A stretch of 64,000 nt of DNA from an uncultured Methylophaga sp. (GCF_947259025.1 NZ_CAMYKO010000007.1:131445-195444), one strand, 5' to 3'. Counted from the stretch's first letter, positions 7,479 to 15,813 are shown. Notes: generated by a model from the letters alone, not told the origin. Translations and numbers: made by a program.

Positions 7479-8696
7479 ATGCCGATTAACTATGGCTCCA
7501 TGCCCTTCAATAAAGCGGTCGAGGCATTCCGTGACAAGCTGAATCTGCCGACCGCGTCCTGGACAGATATCTACGAAGGCCAGCATGCCCGCGCCTTTGT
7601 CGTTGCCGGCGCGATGAAAGAAGACCTGCTCAATGACTTCCGGGCCTCGGTCGACAAGGTGATTGCTGATGGTATGAGCCTGAAGGACTTCCGCAAAGAC
7701 TTTGACCAGATAGTCAGTAAACATGGCTGGGGCTACAACGGCGGTCGTAACTGGCGCAGCCGGGTTATCTACGAGACCAATCTTTACCAGAGTCACAACG
7801 CGGGTCGCTATGCCCAGATTCAGCAGGTCAAACGGACACGGCCATTCTGGCAATACGTACACAATGATGCCGTCGAACACCCACGGCCTGAGCACCTTGC
7901 CTGGGACGGTCTTGTTCTGGATGCCGACGACCCGTTCTGGCAGACGCACTACCCGCAGAACGGCTGGGGCTGCAAGTGCCGAGTCCGAACACTCAGCAGG
8001 CGAGATATGGAACGCCTCGGAAAAACCGGGCCGGACCAGTCACCGGCCATTGAATACGAAGACCAGGTGGTCGGTGTCCGTGGCCCATCACCGCGCACCG
8101 TCAGCGTGCCCAAAGGTATCGATCCGGGCTTTGCCTACAATCCAGGCCGCGCCGCTTTCGGTGAGCAGCTGGCGGATGACGTCATGCAGCAATACCAGCG
8201 CACCCGTAACCAATGGCAAACCCGCACCCCAGAAGGCTGGGCTGAAGCCGGCAGGCCACAGCAGATACCCCTTGCCTCAAGCCCGGCAAAGCTGGGGCCG
8301 CGCCTGCAGAATAAAGCCGAGGTCTACGACCAACTGCAGTCTCTGGTTGGTGAACAAAAGCTATACAGACCGGGCGGCCTGCCATTCCTGCTCAACAGCA
8401 AGGCGCTATCTGAACACATCGACCCGGCCCGAGCCGAGTTCCTGCCGCTGCTGGATGACTTGCTGACTAACCCCTATGAAGTCTGGCTGTCATTCCAGGA
8501 ACACACCGGTACCGGCAAAGTCGTGCTGCGCTCACGCATCGTCAAAGCCTACGATATCGGCAGAGGCCGCAACCTGATTGCCGTGGCCAATGTGAGCAAA
8601 GGCTTCCTGGAAAGCTGGACATTCATCCCGACATCACGCCGGAACTATCTCAACAGTCAGCGCAAAGGGCTGTTGGTGTATGGGGAAGAGGAATGA
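7479..8696 (+). CDS. Head morphogenesis protein MuF fused to a PBECR-type nuclease-like domain
   Basis: The 405-residue protein begins with a MuF (SPP1 gp7-like) domain, residues about 1-200. The HPRPEHLAWDGLVLDADDPF and HYPQNGWGCKCRVRTLSRR blocks are diagnostic. MuF proteins sit at the portal inside the head and some are ejected with the DNA. The C-terminal 140 residues (from about 265) are extra and resemble the PBECR2 domain, a barnase/EndoU/colicin E5-like fold found on phage head proteins: LPLLDDLLTNPYEVWLSF, then GKVVLRSRIVKAY, then SWTFIPTSRRNYLNSQRKG. The H, R, T and S residues there could form a nuclease site. Phage Mu gpF itself is a MuF protein; the added domain is the notable part. 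Confidence 0.88.
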   Translation: MPINYGSMPFNKAVEAFRDKLNLPTASWTDIYEGQHARAFVVAGAMKEDLLNDFRASVDKVIADGMSLKDFRKDFDQIVSKHGWGYNGGRNWRSRVIYETNLYQSHNAGRYAQIQQVKRTRPFWQYVHNDAVEHPRPEHLAWDGLVLDADDPFWQTHYPQNGWGCKCRVRTLSRRDMERLGKTGPDQSPAIEYEDQVVGVRGPSPRTVSVPKGIDPGFAYNPGRAAFGEQLADDVMQQYQRTRNQWQTRTPEGWAEAGRPQQIPLASSPAKLGPRLQNKAEVYDQLQSLVGEQKLYRPGGLPFLLNSKALSEHIDPARAEFLPLLDDLLTNPYEVWLSFQEHTGTGKVVLRSRIVKAYDIGRGRNLIAVANVSKGFLESWTFIPTSRRNYLNSQRKGLLVYGEEE

Positions 8697-8785
8697 TGGG
8701 GCCACTTTTCCTGACGTACCAGGTTGGCGGGTTTTTGATGCTATGGGCGTACGCGCCAGCATCGCAACCGATAAGCACATTATAG
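8693..8785 (+). CDS. Possible 30-residue hydrophobic peptide
   Basis: ATG 8693 overlaps the MuF stop as ATGA and the frame ends seven bases before the gpG start. The peptide is mainly hydrophobic over its first 20 residues. It fills an otherwise empty 96-base gap exactly, which favours a real gene, but at 30 residues chance is not excluded. Confidence 0.28.
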   Translation: MMGPLFLTYQVGGFLMLWAYAPASQPISTL

Positions 8786-8792
8786 GTGAGTT

Positions 8793-9242
8793 ATGGCAGG
8801 CGCATCAATCAGCATTGATTATGAGTTCCCGGACAAAGAGATTGCCGCCCGGCTGCGCAAGCTGGTCGATGCCGGCGAAGATCTGGAACCGGCTTTTATT
8901 GATATCGGCGAAGGCCTACTCAACAGCACCCATGACCGCTGGGAGCAACAAGTCGATCCGGAAGGCAACCCCTGGGAACCGCTGGATCCGAAATACCAGG
9001 CACGCAAAAAGAAAAACGCTGACAAGATACTGGTGCTGGAAGGTTTTATGCGTGACACGCTGGCTTATAACACCAGCCCGAACAGTATGGAGATGGGGAC
9101 CAACCTTATCCAGGGCGCGACCCATCAGTTTGGTGATGACGACCGTGGTATTCCCGCAAGACCCTTTCTGGGTGTGTCTGAAGATGATGAGCAGATGATT
9201 GAAGATATCCTGCATGATCACTTTGTTGATGCGCTGAGATAG
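8793..9242 (+). CDS. Phage virion morphogenesis protein (Mu gpG)
   Basis: A 149-residue member of the virion morphogenesis family, needed in Mu for head or tail completion and for joining them. Family features include DKEIAARLRKLVDAGEDLEPAFIDIGE near the start, WEPLDPKYQARKK in the middle, and the strongly conserved RPFLGVSEDDEQMIEDILHDH at the end. ATG 8793 is preceded by AGGTGAG. A longer frame from 8680 on this strand is a shadow in another reading frame. Confidence 0.92.
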   Translation: MAGASISIDYEFPDKEIAARLRKLVDAGEDLEPAFIDIGEGLLNSTHDRWEQQVDPEGNPWEPLDPKYQARKKKNADKILVLEGFMRDTLAYNTSPNSMEMGTNLIQGATHQFGDDDRGIPARPFLGVSEDDEQMIEDILHDHFVDALR

Positions 9243-9411
9243 TCTCAATCGCCTGTATGGCGTTTTAAGCGTTTGAATGAATTATCTGCAGTCAATGCCT
9301 GTCATCAAAAGTATTAAATGATTCTGCGTAAATTTAAACGGGGTTAAGGCTATCTAAAATGCTTGCCTGATCGGATCGTTTCTGCGTATGGTTAATTAAA
9401 CCTGCTATCCA

Positions 9412-9442
9412 ATGCCCTGAACCCGTTCAGGGCATTTTTTTT
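9412..9442 (+). terminator. Rho-independent terminator between packaging and capsid operons
   Basis: A perfect stem ATGCCCTGAAC / GTTCAGGGCAT (9412-9422 and 9425-9435) is followed by eight T. It ends the lysis-packaging operon. In Mu a separate late promoter drives the protease gene that follows, and the 85 bases after this stem are where that promoter would lie, though no clear sigma-70 boxes are visible. Confidence 0.9.
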
Positions 9443-9501
9443 GCCCCGCATTCGTAAAGTGGCACCTGTTCTTGAAGTAAACGACGAACAGGAGACGTGC
9501 C

Positions 9502-9534
9502 ATGAAATCATCAGCCCAAGGTCGCTATGCATAA
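9502..9534 (+). CDS. Possible 10-residue leader peptide before the protease
   Basis: ATG 9502 has the best ribosome site in this gap (AGGAGA six bases upstream) yet opens a frame of only ten codons whose TAA overlaps the protease start at 9527. This is the layout of a leader peptide used for translational coupling. It could equally be a chance ATG in front of the real start. Confidence 0.25.
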   Translation: MKSSAQGRYA

Positions 9535-10609
9535 CATAGCCCTTGCCATCTGCTCACTACTGGTCGGCTCCGATGGGGCCGTCCAGTTATTTCCCGCCGG
9601 TCAATTCGATGCACCTCGTGGTGCGATGGCTGGCAGCGGTCCCTGGTATCTCGATGACACTGCTGCAGCGGCGTTGATTCAGCGCGCTCAGTCACGCAAG
9701 AACGACATCGTTTTCGATTACGAGCATCAAACCCTCCAAGCTGCCAAGAACGGTCAACCTGCACCAGCTGCCGGCTGGGGTAAGCCTGCTGCCCTGAGCT
9801 GGGTACCAGGTAAAGGGCTGATGCTATCCAATCCTCAATGGACGGCAAAAGCCAGCGAGTTCATCGAGAACAAAGAATACAAATACATCTCGCCTGTTTT
9901 CACTTATGACCCCAAAACAGGCCGAGTCCTGGATTTACTCCATGTCGCGTTAACCAATAGCCCAGCCATAGATGGCATGGACGATTTGTTGGCTGCGGCT
10001 TCACTTCTCCCGCAACCAAACCAAGAGGACGCTTCTATGAATGAAGAGTTGCTAAAAATGCTGGGTCTGAAAAAAGACGCCAGCGAGGATGACGCCGTTG
10101 CTGCATTGAAATCAGCGGTCAGTCAGGTCAATGACTTGCTCAAAGCCCTGGGCGTGAAAGATGCCCAAGGCCTTGCTGCACTGTCGAGCATTGGTGACCA
10201 GGTCAAAGACCTGAAGAAACAAGCTGACGATGCTGAAGAAGCTATTGCAGCTGCCAGCATTACCACGCCGGATTCAGCCCTGAAGGTCATCAACGATCTG
10301 AATGGCCAGGTAGCTGTACTGACTGAGCGCCTGGATGGTAACGACAAGGATGCCCTCATTGCCGCCGCCAAAGCCGAAGGCAAGCTCAGCCCGGCAATGG
10401 AAAGCTGGGCCAAAGAGCAGCCTGTTGATGTGCTGAAGTCCTACTTCAAGTCGGCTCCTCCTATTGCCGCCCTGGCCAGCAAGCAAACCGATACCCAGAA
10501 AGTGGATGACGACGGCAACCCCGTTCTGTCAGAGGGTCAGCTTGCGGTTTGTACCCAGATGGGCATTGAACCGGCTGAATACGCCAAATCAATCACAGGA
10601 GATAGCTAA
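9527..10609 (+). CDS. Head maturation protease and scaffold (Mu gpI)
   Basis: The 360-residue product is a Mu-type head protease with a C-terminal scaffold. Residues 1-165 form the protease: VQLFPAGQFDAPRG, then DIVFDYEHQTL with the conserved His-containing motif, NGQPAPAAGW, YISPVFTYD and LLHVALTNSPAIDGM, all family hallmarks. From about residue 170 the chain is alanine- and charge-rich and helical, as expected for a scaffold that fills the prohead and is then digested. As in Mu, an internal start (10037) probably makes the scaffold alone. The stop codon runs straight into the next start. Confidence 0.93.
   Translation: MHNIALAICSLLVGSDGAVQLFPAGQFDAPRGAMAGSGPWYLDDTAAAALIQRAQSRKNDIVFDYEHQTLQAAKNGQPAPAAGWGKPAALSWVPGKGLMLSNPQWTAKASEFIENKEYKYISPVFTYDPKTGRVLDLLHVALTNSPAIDGMDDLLAAASLLPQPNQEDASMNEELLKMLGLKKDASEDDAVAALKSAVSQVNDLLKALGVKDAQGLAALSSIGDQVKDLKKQADDAEEAIAAASITTPDSALKVINDLNGQVAVLTERLDGNDKDALIAAAKAEGKLSPAMESWAKEQPVDVLKSYFKSAPPIAALASKQTDTQKVDDDGNPVLSEGQLAVCTQMGIEPAEYAKSITGDS
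10037..10609 (+). CDS. Internal in-frame start: scaffold protein (Mu gpZ-like)
   Basis: ATG 10037 lies in the same frame as the protease gene, 170 codons in, exactly at the protease/scaffold boundary, with AAGAGGA a few bases upstream. Phage Mu makes its scaffold Z from such a nested start in gene I. The product would be 190 residues, helical and acidic. The position and ribosome site are seen; its use is inferred from Mu. Confidence 0.5.
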   Translation: MNEELLKMLGLKKDASEDDAVAALKSAVSQVNDLLKALGVKDAQGLAALSSIGDQVKDLKKQADDAEEAIAAASITTPDSALKVINDLNGQVAVLTERLDGNDKDALIAAAKAEGKLSPAMESWAKEQPVDVLKSYFKSAPPIAALASKQTDTQKVDDDGNPVLSEGQLAVCTQMGIEPAEYAKSITGDS

Positions 10610-11010
10610 TGGCCGCCTTAACTCAAGACCGTAATACACCGCGCCGCCTGGGTGATGAAGGTAATCACCCGGTCGCGGCATCGACTGAAATCTTCGCTGG
10701 CGGTATCACCGTGCTGGATGCCAGTGGCAACGCTGCACCTGGTAGCACCGCCACCGGTCTTAAAGCTGTGGGCCGTGCTGAAGAGCATGTCGACAATGGT
10801 GCCGGCAGTGCTGGCGATAAATCGGTTCAGACCCGCAAGGGCACGTTCCGCTTTGACAACGACGGCTCGATTGACCGCACCCATATCGGCGGCAAGGCTT
10901 ACATCGTCGATGACCAGACAGTAGCGGCCACCGATGGCACCGGCACCCGTAGTGAAGCTGGCGATATCCAAGACGTGGATTCCGACGGCGTCTGGGTCAC
11001 ATTCATCTGA
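10609..11010 (+). CDS. Capsid decoration-like protein (DUF2190-like)
   Basis: A 133-residue beta-rich protein between protease and capsid, the position of decoration or stabilisation proteins in many phages. The middle has short glycine- and threonine-rich strands (TEIFAGGITVLDASGNAAPG, TGLKAVGRAEEHVDN) and a DNDGSIDRTHIGGKAYIVDD segment like those of DUF2190 head proteins, which form trimers on the capsid surface. No signal peptide or cysteine is present. Assignment rests on fold features and location. Confidence 0.65.
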   Translation: MAALTQDRNTPRRLGDEGNHPVAASTEIFAGGITVLDASGNAAPGSTATGLKAVGRAEEHVDNGAGSAGDKSVQTRKGTFRFDNDGSIDRTHIGGKAYIVDDQTVAATDGTGTRSEAGDIQDVDSDGVWVTFI

Positions 11011-11046
11011 TCGTTCCCTGGTTTATTAATTAATAAGGATGACACC

Positions 11047-12117
11047 ATGAAAAAATTGATTCTCTTGCCGGTGACTATCGTCGGCGCACTGGTGATGATG
11101 ACCTCGGCCATGGCGGCTGACTGGTCATTGCCCGCCACACTCATGACCGGCCCGGCCTCATTAAATATGGACGCGATGGGCGATGCATTGCCGATGCTGG
11201 CCTTCGGCGGCCTCATCATTAATAAGCAGGCCATTAATGATGTCTTTCTCGGCCTGAAAACCATCTTTAATAATGCGCTCAAAGCCCGGACTGGTGACTG
11301 GCAGCGCACCGCGATGGAAGTGCCGTCCACAACCAAGACGGAAGACTATGCCTGGTTGGAACGTTTTCCCAAGATGCGTAAGTGGGTGGGCGAGAAATTT
11401 GTCAAAGCCCTGAAGGCTGGCAAATACACCGCCACCAACGAAGACTGGGAAACCACTATCTCGGTAGACCGTAACGATATCGAGGACGATACCCTGGGCA
11501 TCTATAACACCCAGGCGAACATGGCCGGTGACTCTGCCGGTGAGTTGCACGACATCATCCTGGATGATCTGAAAAATAATGCCTTTATGAATGAAGGTAT
11601 TGATGGCCAGTACTTCTATGACACCGACCATGAAGTTAAAGGTGCTTCAGTCTCCAACAAGCTGACTGTAGCTCTGAGTGCTGCAACCTCCGCTGCTGCA
11701 GCATCCTCATACGGTGCGGCCCGAACAGCAATGATGAAGTTTACCGACGCCGAAGGTATGCCACTGCGCCTGGTGCCCGACCTGCTGGAAGTACCGCCCG
11801 CGCTGGAAGCCGTTGCCCGCAAGCTGATCAATGCCGACAAGCTCGATGATGACAGCCCGAACCCTTACAAAGGTACTGCGGAAGTCCTCGTTAATCCGGG
11901 CCTGACCTCAGACACTGCCTGGTTCCTGCACCACACCCGTAATGCGGTGAAGCCTTTCATTATCCAGGTGCGTAAAAAACCGGTCTTCGTCAGCCAGACG
12001 GATATGGAAAACGACGACGTATTCAACAAGCGTGAATACAAGTTCGGTGCCGAGGCACGTGCCACCGGTGTGTATGGCTTCTGGCAACTGTCTGTCGGTT
12101 CCACTGGCGGCGCGTAG
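11047..12117 (+). CDS. Major capsid protein (Mu gpT), with a signal-like N-terminus
   Basis: The 356-residue product matches the Mu-like major head subunit family: AMEVPSTTKTEDYAWLERFP, KMRKWVGEKFVKAL, ISVDRNDIEDDTLGIY, and the FYDTDHEV block are conserved in gpT. The usual N-terminus would begin near LIINKQAINDVFLGLKTIF (about residue 57). Here about 50 extra residues precede it, and the first 23 look like a secretion signal: MKK, a hydrophobic core, then AMA before ADW. ATG 11047 has a strong TAAGGATG ribosome site, so the extension is likely translated. The head protease may remove it. Alternative starts downstream (for example ATG 11194) lack a good ribosome site. Confidence 0.92.
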   Translation: MKKLILLPVTIVGALVMMTSAMAADWSLPATLMTGPASLNMDAMGDALPMLAFGGLIINKQAINDVFLGLKTIFNNALKARTGDWQRTAMEVPSTTKTEDYAWLERFPKMRKWVGEKFVKALKAGKYTATNEDWETTISVDRNDIEDDTLGIYNTQANMAGDSAGELHDIILDDLKNNAFMNEGIDGQYFYDTDHEVKGASVSNKLTVALSAATSAAAASSYGAARTAMMKFTDAEGMPLRLVPDLLEVPPALEAVARKLINADKLDDDSPNPYKGTAEVLVNPGLTSDTAWFLHHTRNAVKPFIIQVRKKPVFVSQTDMENDDVFNKREYKFGAEARATGVYGFWQLSVGSTGGA

Positions 12118-12186
12118 TTAATCAGCCTTTAAGAAAACTTTATCAGGGCGGTTTTCCGCCCTGGTAACCCAGATAAGGAACGCATC

Positions 12187-12699
12187 ATGGACAAATTACT
12201 AGCAGTACTGCGCGAGCAGGCCTTCGACAAAAAGCCGACCGTTGACGAGCTGAAGAAGCTTGACGGTCTGGACAATGTCACGGCCAAAGAGCGCGACGAC
12301 GCCTGGAAAAAGTACCAGGAAGAACAGCAGGCAAAATCAAAACCCGATGGTGATGGTGGTAACACGGCCACTGGTACCGGAGATACTGGCGATGCGGATC
12401 AGGATGATGACCAATCAAAAGTCATTGCCGGCGCTCAGAAAAAAGATGACGCCGCAGGTGAGGCTGCCAAGTCTGACGCACAAAACCAGACAACTGTCAC
12501 AACCACTACAACCGACAGCAAACCCGATGCCAAGCAAAAAGCGAAACAGGATGATTCGCCGCGTTATCGCGTCACCGTCAAGCGCGATGGTTTTCGTCGC
12601 CTGGGCCGTGCCTGGACAGGTCGCACCGAAGTCGCTCTGAGCGATGAGGAGCTGGCCGTCCTGGAAGCCGATCCAATGTTCAACGTCGACGAACTGTAA
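12187..12699 (+). CDS. Mu gp35-like protein (HI1506-related C-terminus)
   Basis: The 170-residue protein has a charged N-terminal helix region (LLAVLREQAFDKKPTVDELKK), a long low-complexity middle rich in D, G, T, K and Q, and a conserved C-terminal 45 residues (YRVTVKRDGFRRLGRAWTG, then EVALSDEELAVLEADPMF) matching the small FluMu gp35 family. The conserved part probably binds the head; the linker length is variable among phages. It follows the capsid gene by 70 bases with AAGGAA before the start. Confidence 0.8.
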   Translation: MDKLLAVLREQAFDKKPTVDELKKLDGLDNVTAKERDDAWKKYQEEQQAKSKPDGDGGNTATGTGDTGDADQDDDQSKVIAGAQKKDDAAGEAAKSDAQNQTTVTTTTTDSKPDAKQKAKQDDSPRYRVTVKRDGFRRLGRAWTGRTEVALSDEELAVLEADPMFNVDEL

Positions 12700-12722
12700 A
12701 GCGTTAAGCGGATAGCCGAGCG

Positions 12723-13142
12723 ATGCCTTATTGCACCCAACAAGACCTGGTCACCCGGTATGGAGAGGACGAACTGATCCAGCTTACGGATAAGCAAAAC
12801 ACGGGTCAGCTGGACACGGACGTCATCTCTTCAGCCATTGCCGATGCCGACAGTCTGATTGATAGCTACCTCGGTAGCCGTTACAGCCTGCCCATCAATC
12901 CGGTACCAAGGTCATTGCTGCGGATTGCCTGCGAGATTACCCGTTTCTATCTCTATGAGGATCTGAGCACCGACGAAGTGAAAGACCGTTACGAAAAAGC
13001 AGTCATGTCGCTCAAGGCCATCAGCAAGGGTGAAATGAGTATCGGTGTCAGCGACCAGGGAGAAAAACCCGGCAGCCAGAACACCGTAAAAATCAGCACC
13101 GGTGGCAACGTATTTAACCGCGACGACAAGAGCTTCATATGA
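12723..13142 (+). CDS. Head-tail connector protein, DUF1320 (Mu gp36)
   Basis: A 139-residue DUF1320 protein. The opening MPYCTQQDLVTRYGEDELIQLTD and the following AIADADSLIDSYLGSRYSLP are the family signature, and the fold is related to HK97 gp6-type adaptors that attach beneath the portal. It lies between head and tail genes, as in Mu, and its stop overlaps the next start by four bases (ATGA). Confidence 0.92.
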   Translation: MPYCTQQDLVTRYGEDELIQLTDKQNTGQLDTDVISSAIADADSLIDSYLGSRYSLPINPVPRSLLRIACEITRFYLYEDLSTDEVKDRYEKAVMSLKAISKGEMSIGVSDQGEKPGSQNTVKISTGGNVFNRDDKSFI

Positions 13143-13753
13143 ACCCGATAGTCGCCGTCGAAGACCACATGAAAACTGAAGCCGCAAAGGTCGTCGGGCA
13201 GAAAATTCGCCTCGACTCCTTGCCCTCGGCACTCAATGTCGGCTTGTTAAAAAAGCTGATTAATTCTGGTGATGCCGTGTATTTCACATTTCTGGGCGGC
13301 CCGGTCGATGACGAGGACGGTGCCAGAGTCAATGGCCGTTTTGATGCCTACGTGATTGTACGTCACGTGGGTAACTGGGAATCACGCCGCCGAGGAGATA
13401 ACACCACCATTGGTGCCTATGAAATTGTCAGTCGCCTGGTTAAGCAGATGCATGACAGCGTGGTGGCTGATATCGGCAGCATCAAAGCAAAGCGAGTCTC
13501 CAACCTGTTCAGTATCCAGCTTGAGGAAGCATACGGCGCAGCACTTTATGCCATCACCTTTGAAGTGCCAGGCATGCCGTTCCTGTATGAAGCCGACCTG
13601 GACGCAATGGATGACTTCATCACCTTCGATGCACAACACGACATTCCACCGCATGACACGGAAGCCGAGCATCAGGACTGGCTCCAAGAGCCGCCTGATT
13701 ACACCGACAGCCAGCCCGATGCACAAGACACCGTGACCGACCTTAATCAATAG
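13139..13753 (+). CDS. Phage protein gp37 (DUF1834)
   Basis: A 204-residue protein of the DUF1834 family found after gp36 in Mu-like phages. The segments YFTFLGGPVDDEDGARV, FDAYVIVRHVGNWESRRRG and GAYEIVSRLVKQMHDSV match the family; the last 30 residues are an acidic extension. It probably works at the head-tail joint or tail terminator; this rests on gene order. Confidence 0.87.
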   Translation: MNPIVAVEDHMKTEAAKVVGQKIRLDSLPSALNVGLLKKLINSGDAVYFTFLGGPVDDEDGARVNGRFDAYVIVRHVGNWESRRRGDNTTIGAYEIVSRLVKQMHDSVVADIGSIKAKRVSNLFSIQLEEAYGAALYAITFEVPGMPFLYEADLDAMDDFITFDAQHDIPPHDTEAEHQDWLQEPPDYTDSQPDAQDTVTDLNQ

Positions 13754-13765
13754 GAGCAGCCAAAC

Positions 13766-13945
13766 ATGCCGATTGAATTTCTCAAACCTACCAATCCGGA
13801 CCTGAAAGTCCGCAAGCCTGCAGGCGGCTACCTGGCTGCTGAAGGTGAAAGTCTTGAACTCACCAGTTATTGGCGTCGACGTCTGCGTGATGGTGATGTG
13901 AAAAGCAGCAAGCCACCACGCAAATCGACTAAAGGAGCCGAATAA
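13766..13945 (+). CDS. DUF2635 family protein (Mu gp38-like)
   Basis: A 59-residue protein after TAGGAGC. Residues LKVRKPAGGYLAAEGESLELTS and the YWRRRLRDGDV motif are the DUF2635 signature. The family is always found directly before the tail sheath gene in Mu-like phages and its role is unknown. The C-terminus is lysine-rich. Its stop overlaps the sheath start by one base. Confidence 0.88.
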   Translation: MPIEFLKPTNPDLKVRKPAGGYLAAEGESLELTSYWRRRLRDGDVKSSKPPRKSTKGAE

Positions 13946-15423
13946 TGGAAAACGTCTCATTCAACGAAATCCCGCTGGATATCCGCACGCCGGGTCAGTT
14001 CATTGAAGTGGATAACACCAAGGCGGTGCAGGGGCTGCCTAACCAGGAACGCAAGATCCTGGTCATTGGTAACCGCCTGGCCACGGGCACGGTGGAAGAG
14101 CAAATCCCGACCCGCATTCTTAATGGTGACCAGGCAGAAGATGCCTTTGGTCGTGGCAGTGTCATTGCTGCCATGTTGAAAGCGCTTAAGGTCGCAAATA
14201 AATACACCGATGTTTGGGCCGTCGCCCTGGATGATAACGATGCCGGCGTGGCCGCATCAGGCACAGTCACTTTCGCAGGTAGCCCGACCGCTGCCGGCAC
14301 GCTGAATCTCTATATTGCCGGTCAGCTGGTGCAAACAGCGGTGGCCACGACCGATGCGGCCTCCGATATTGCGACCAATGTCGTGGCGGCCATCACTGCA
14401 CAAACTGACCTACCGGTGGCCGCAGAGGTTAATGGTGCCACACCGGAGCAAGTCGATATCACTGCCCGTAATAAGGGCGAGCACGGTAACGATATCGATA
14501 TCCGCCTCAACTATTACCAGGGCCAGAAAACGCCGGCAGGTATCACCGCCACCATCGTGGCCATGTCGGGCGGTACCGGTAACCCGGATATTGCCGATGC
14601 TATCAGCGCGATTGGTGACGACCAGTACTACACCATCATCTGCCCATGGTCAGACTCGGCAACGCTGACAGCGATTGAAGCCGAACTGTCCGACCGCTGG
14701 GGGCCGATGGCACAGAAAACCGGCCACTTCTTCACGGCTCTGGCCGGTACCCATGCCACCTTGACCACCTGGGGTAGCAGCCGCAACAGTGCTCACAGCA
14801 CGGCCATTGGTGCCAAAGACAGCCCGACACCGCCCTGGATTTGGACAGCGGTACATGCGGGTGTTGTCGAATACCACGGCGCTATTGACCCGGCGCGACC
14901 ATTCCAGACGCTGATGATGCCTGGAATATTGCCGCCGCCAGAAGAGAGCCGCTTCACCCGTGAAGAACGCAACCTGCTGCTGAAGGATGGTATCTCCACC
15001 TTCACCGTGGATCAGGGTGGCAATGTCTATATCGAGCGCGTCATTACCACCTATCAGGAAAACGCCTTTGGTATCGCAGACATCAGTTACCTGGATCTCA
15101 ATACCAAGTGGACGGTGGACTATATCCGCTACGCCATTCGCGCCCGGATTGCATTGCGTTTCCCCCGCTACAAGCTGGCGGACGACGGCACCCGCTTTGT
15201 TGCCGGTCAGGCCGTAGTCACGCCCAGCCTGATCCGTGCTGAATTGCTGGCCCTGTTCCGTGAGTTGGAAGCGGTGGCCCTGGTGGAAGACTTCGACCAG
15301 TTCAAAGCCGATCTGATTGTGGTTCGAAGCAACAGTGATCCCAACCGGGTCAACGCGGTCATCCCGCCAGACATCGTCAACCAGTTCCGCGTCTTTGCCG
15401 CGGCGATTCAATACCGTTTATAG
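13945..15423 (+). CDS. Contractile tail sheath protein (Mu gpL)
   Basis: The 492-residue product is the sheath that contracts to drive the tail tube through the envelope. It opens with the Mu gpL-type VSFNEIPLDIRTPGQFIEVDN and ends in the conserved sheath C-terminal region (VDYIRYAIRARIALRFPRYKL region; NRVNAVIPPDIVNQFRVFA at the end). The middle contains a surface domain (about residues 110-210, AGTLNLYIAGQLVQ to VAMSGGTGNPD), which is variable among phages. Length agrees with Mu gpL (about 495). Confidence 0.95.
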   Translation: MENVSFNEIPLDIRTPGQFIEVDNTKAVQGLPNQERKILVIGNRLATGTVEEQIPTRILNGDQAEDAFGRGSVIAAMLKALKVANKYTDVWAVALDDNDAGVAASGTVTFAGSPTAAGTLNLYIAGQLVQTAVATTDAASDIATNVVAAITAQTDLPVAAEVNGATPEQVDITARNKGEHGNDIDIRLNYYQGQKTPAGITATIVAMSGGTGNPDIADAISAIGDDQYYTIICPWSDSATLTAIEAELSDRWGPMAQKTGHFFTALAGTHATLTTWGSSRNSAHSTAIGAKDSPTPPWIWTAVHAGVVEYHGAIDPARPFQTLMMPGILPPPEESRFTREERNLLLKDGISTFTVDQGGNVYIERVITTYQENAFGIADISYLDLNTKWTVDYIRYAIRARIALRFPRYKLADDGTRFVAGQAVVTPSLIRAELLALFRELEAVALVEDFDQFKADLIVVRSNSDPNRVNAVIPPDIVNQFRVFAAAIQYRL

Positions 15424-15456
15424 GCCACTTAATTCAGCTTTACAGGAGTATTTACT

Positions 15457-15813
15457 ATGTCTCAAATTACTGGCCGCGCCTTTATTTCAATCAATGGTTC
15501 CCGGCTCAAGTCACGTCCGGGTGCCACGCTGAATATTGGTGGATTCAACCGCGAAACGCAGACTGGCGATGACGGTGTGCATGGCTATAAAGAAGCCGTC
15601 ATGCAGCCGTCCGTGTCCTGCACTATCAGCCATGACAAGGATGTCAGCCTGAAGGAACTGGCGGATGCCACAGACGTCTCCATCACCTTCGAAACGGATA
15701 CGGGCCGCACCTACATCATGTCGCCGTCCTGGTTAACAGCGCCCCCTGAGCTGAACAGCCAGGAAGGCACGATCCCGCTGACCTACGAAGGCATGAACGC
15801 CGAGGAAGTCTGA
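15457..15813 (+). CDS. Tail tube protein (Mu gpM)
   Basis: A 118-residue tail tube protein. It matches the Mu-type tube family: ITGRAFISINGSRLKSRPGA, then GFNRETQTGDDGVHGYKE, PSVSCTISHDKDVSLKEL, and the closing LTYEGMNAEEV. Rings of six stack inside the sheath around the tape measure. Its length equals the Mu tube protein. It is preceded by ACAGGAG and overlaps the next start by one base. Confidence 0.94.
   Translation: MSQITGRAFISINGSRLKSRPGATLNIGGFNRETQTGDDGVHGYKEAVMQPSVSCTISHDKDVSLKELADATDVSITFETDTGRTYIMSPSWLTAPPELNSQEGTIPLTYEGMNAEEV

Noticed and set aside
8680..9198. 172-codon plus-strand frame over gpG
   Set aside because: It is in another frame than gpG, which has clear family motifs and a good ribosome site.
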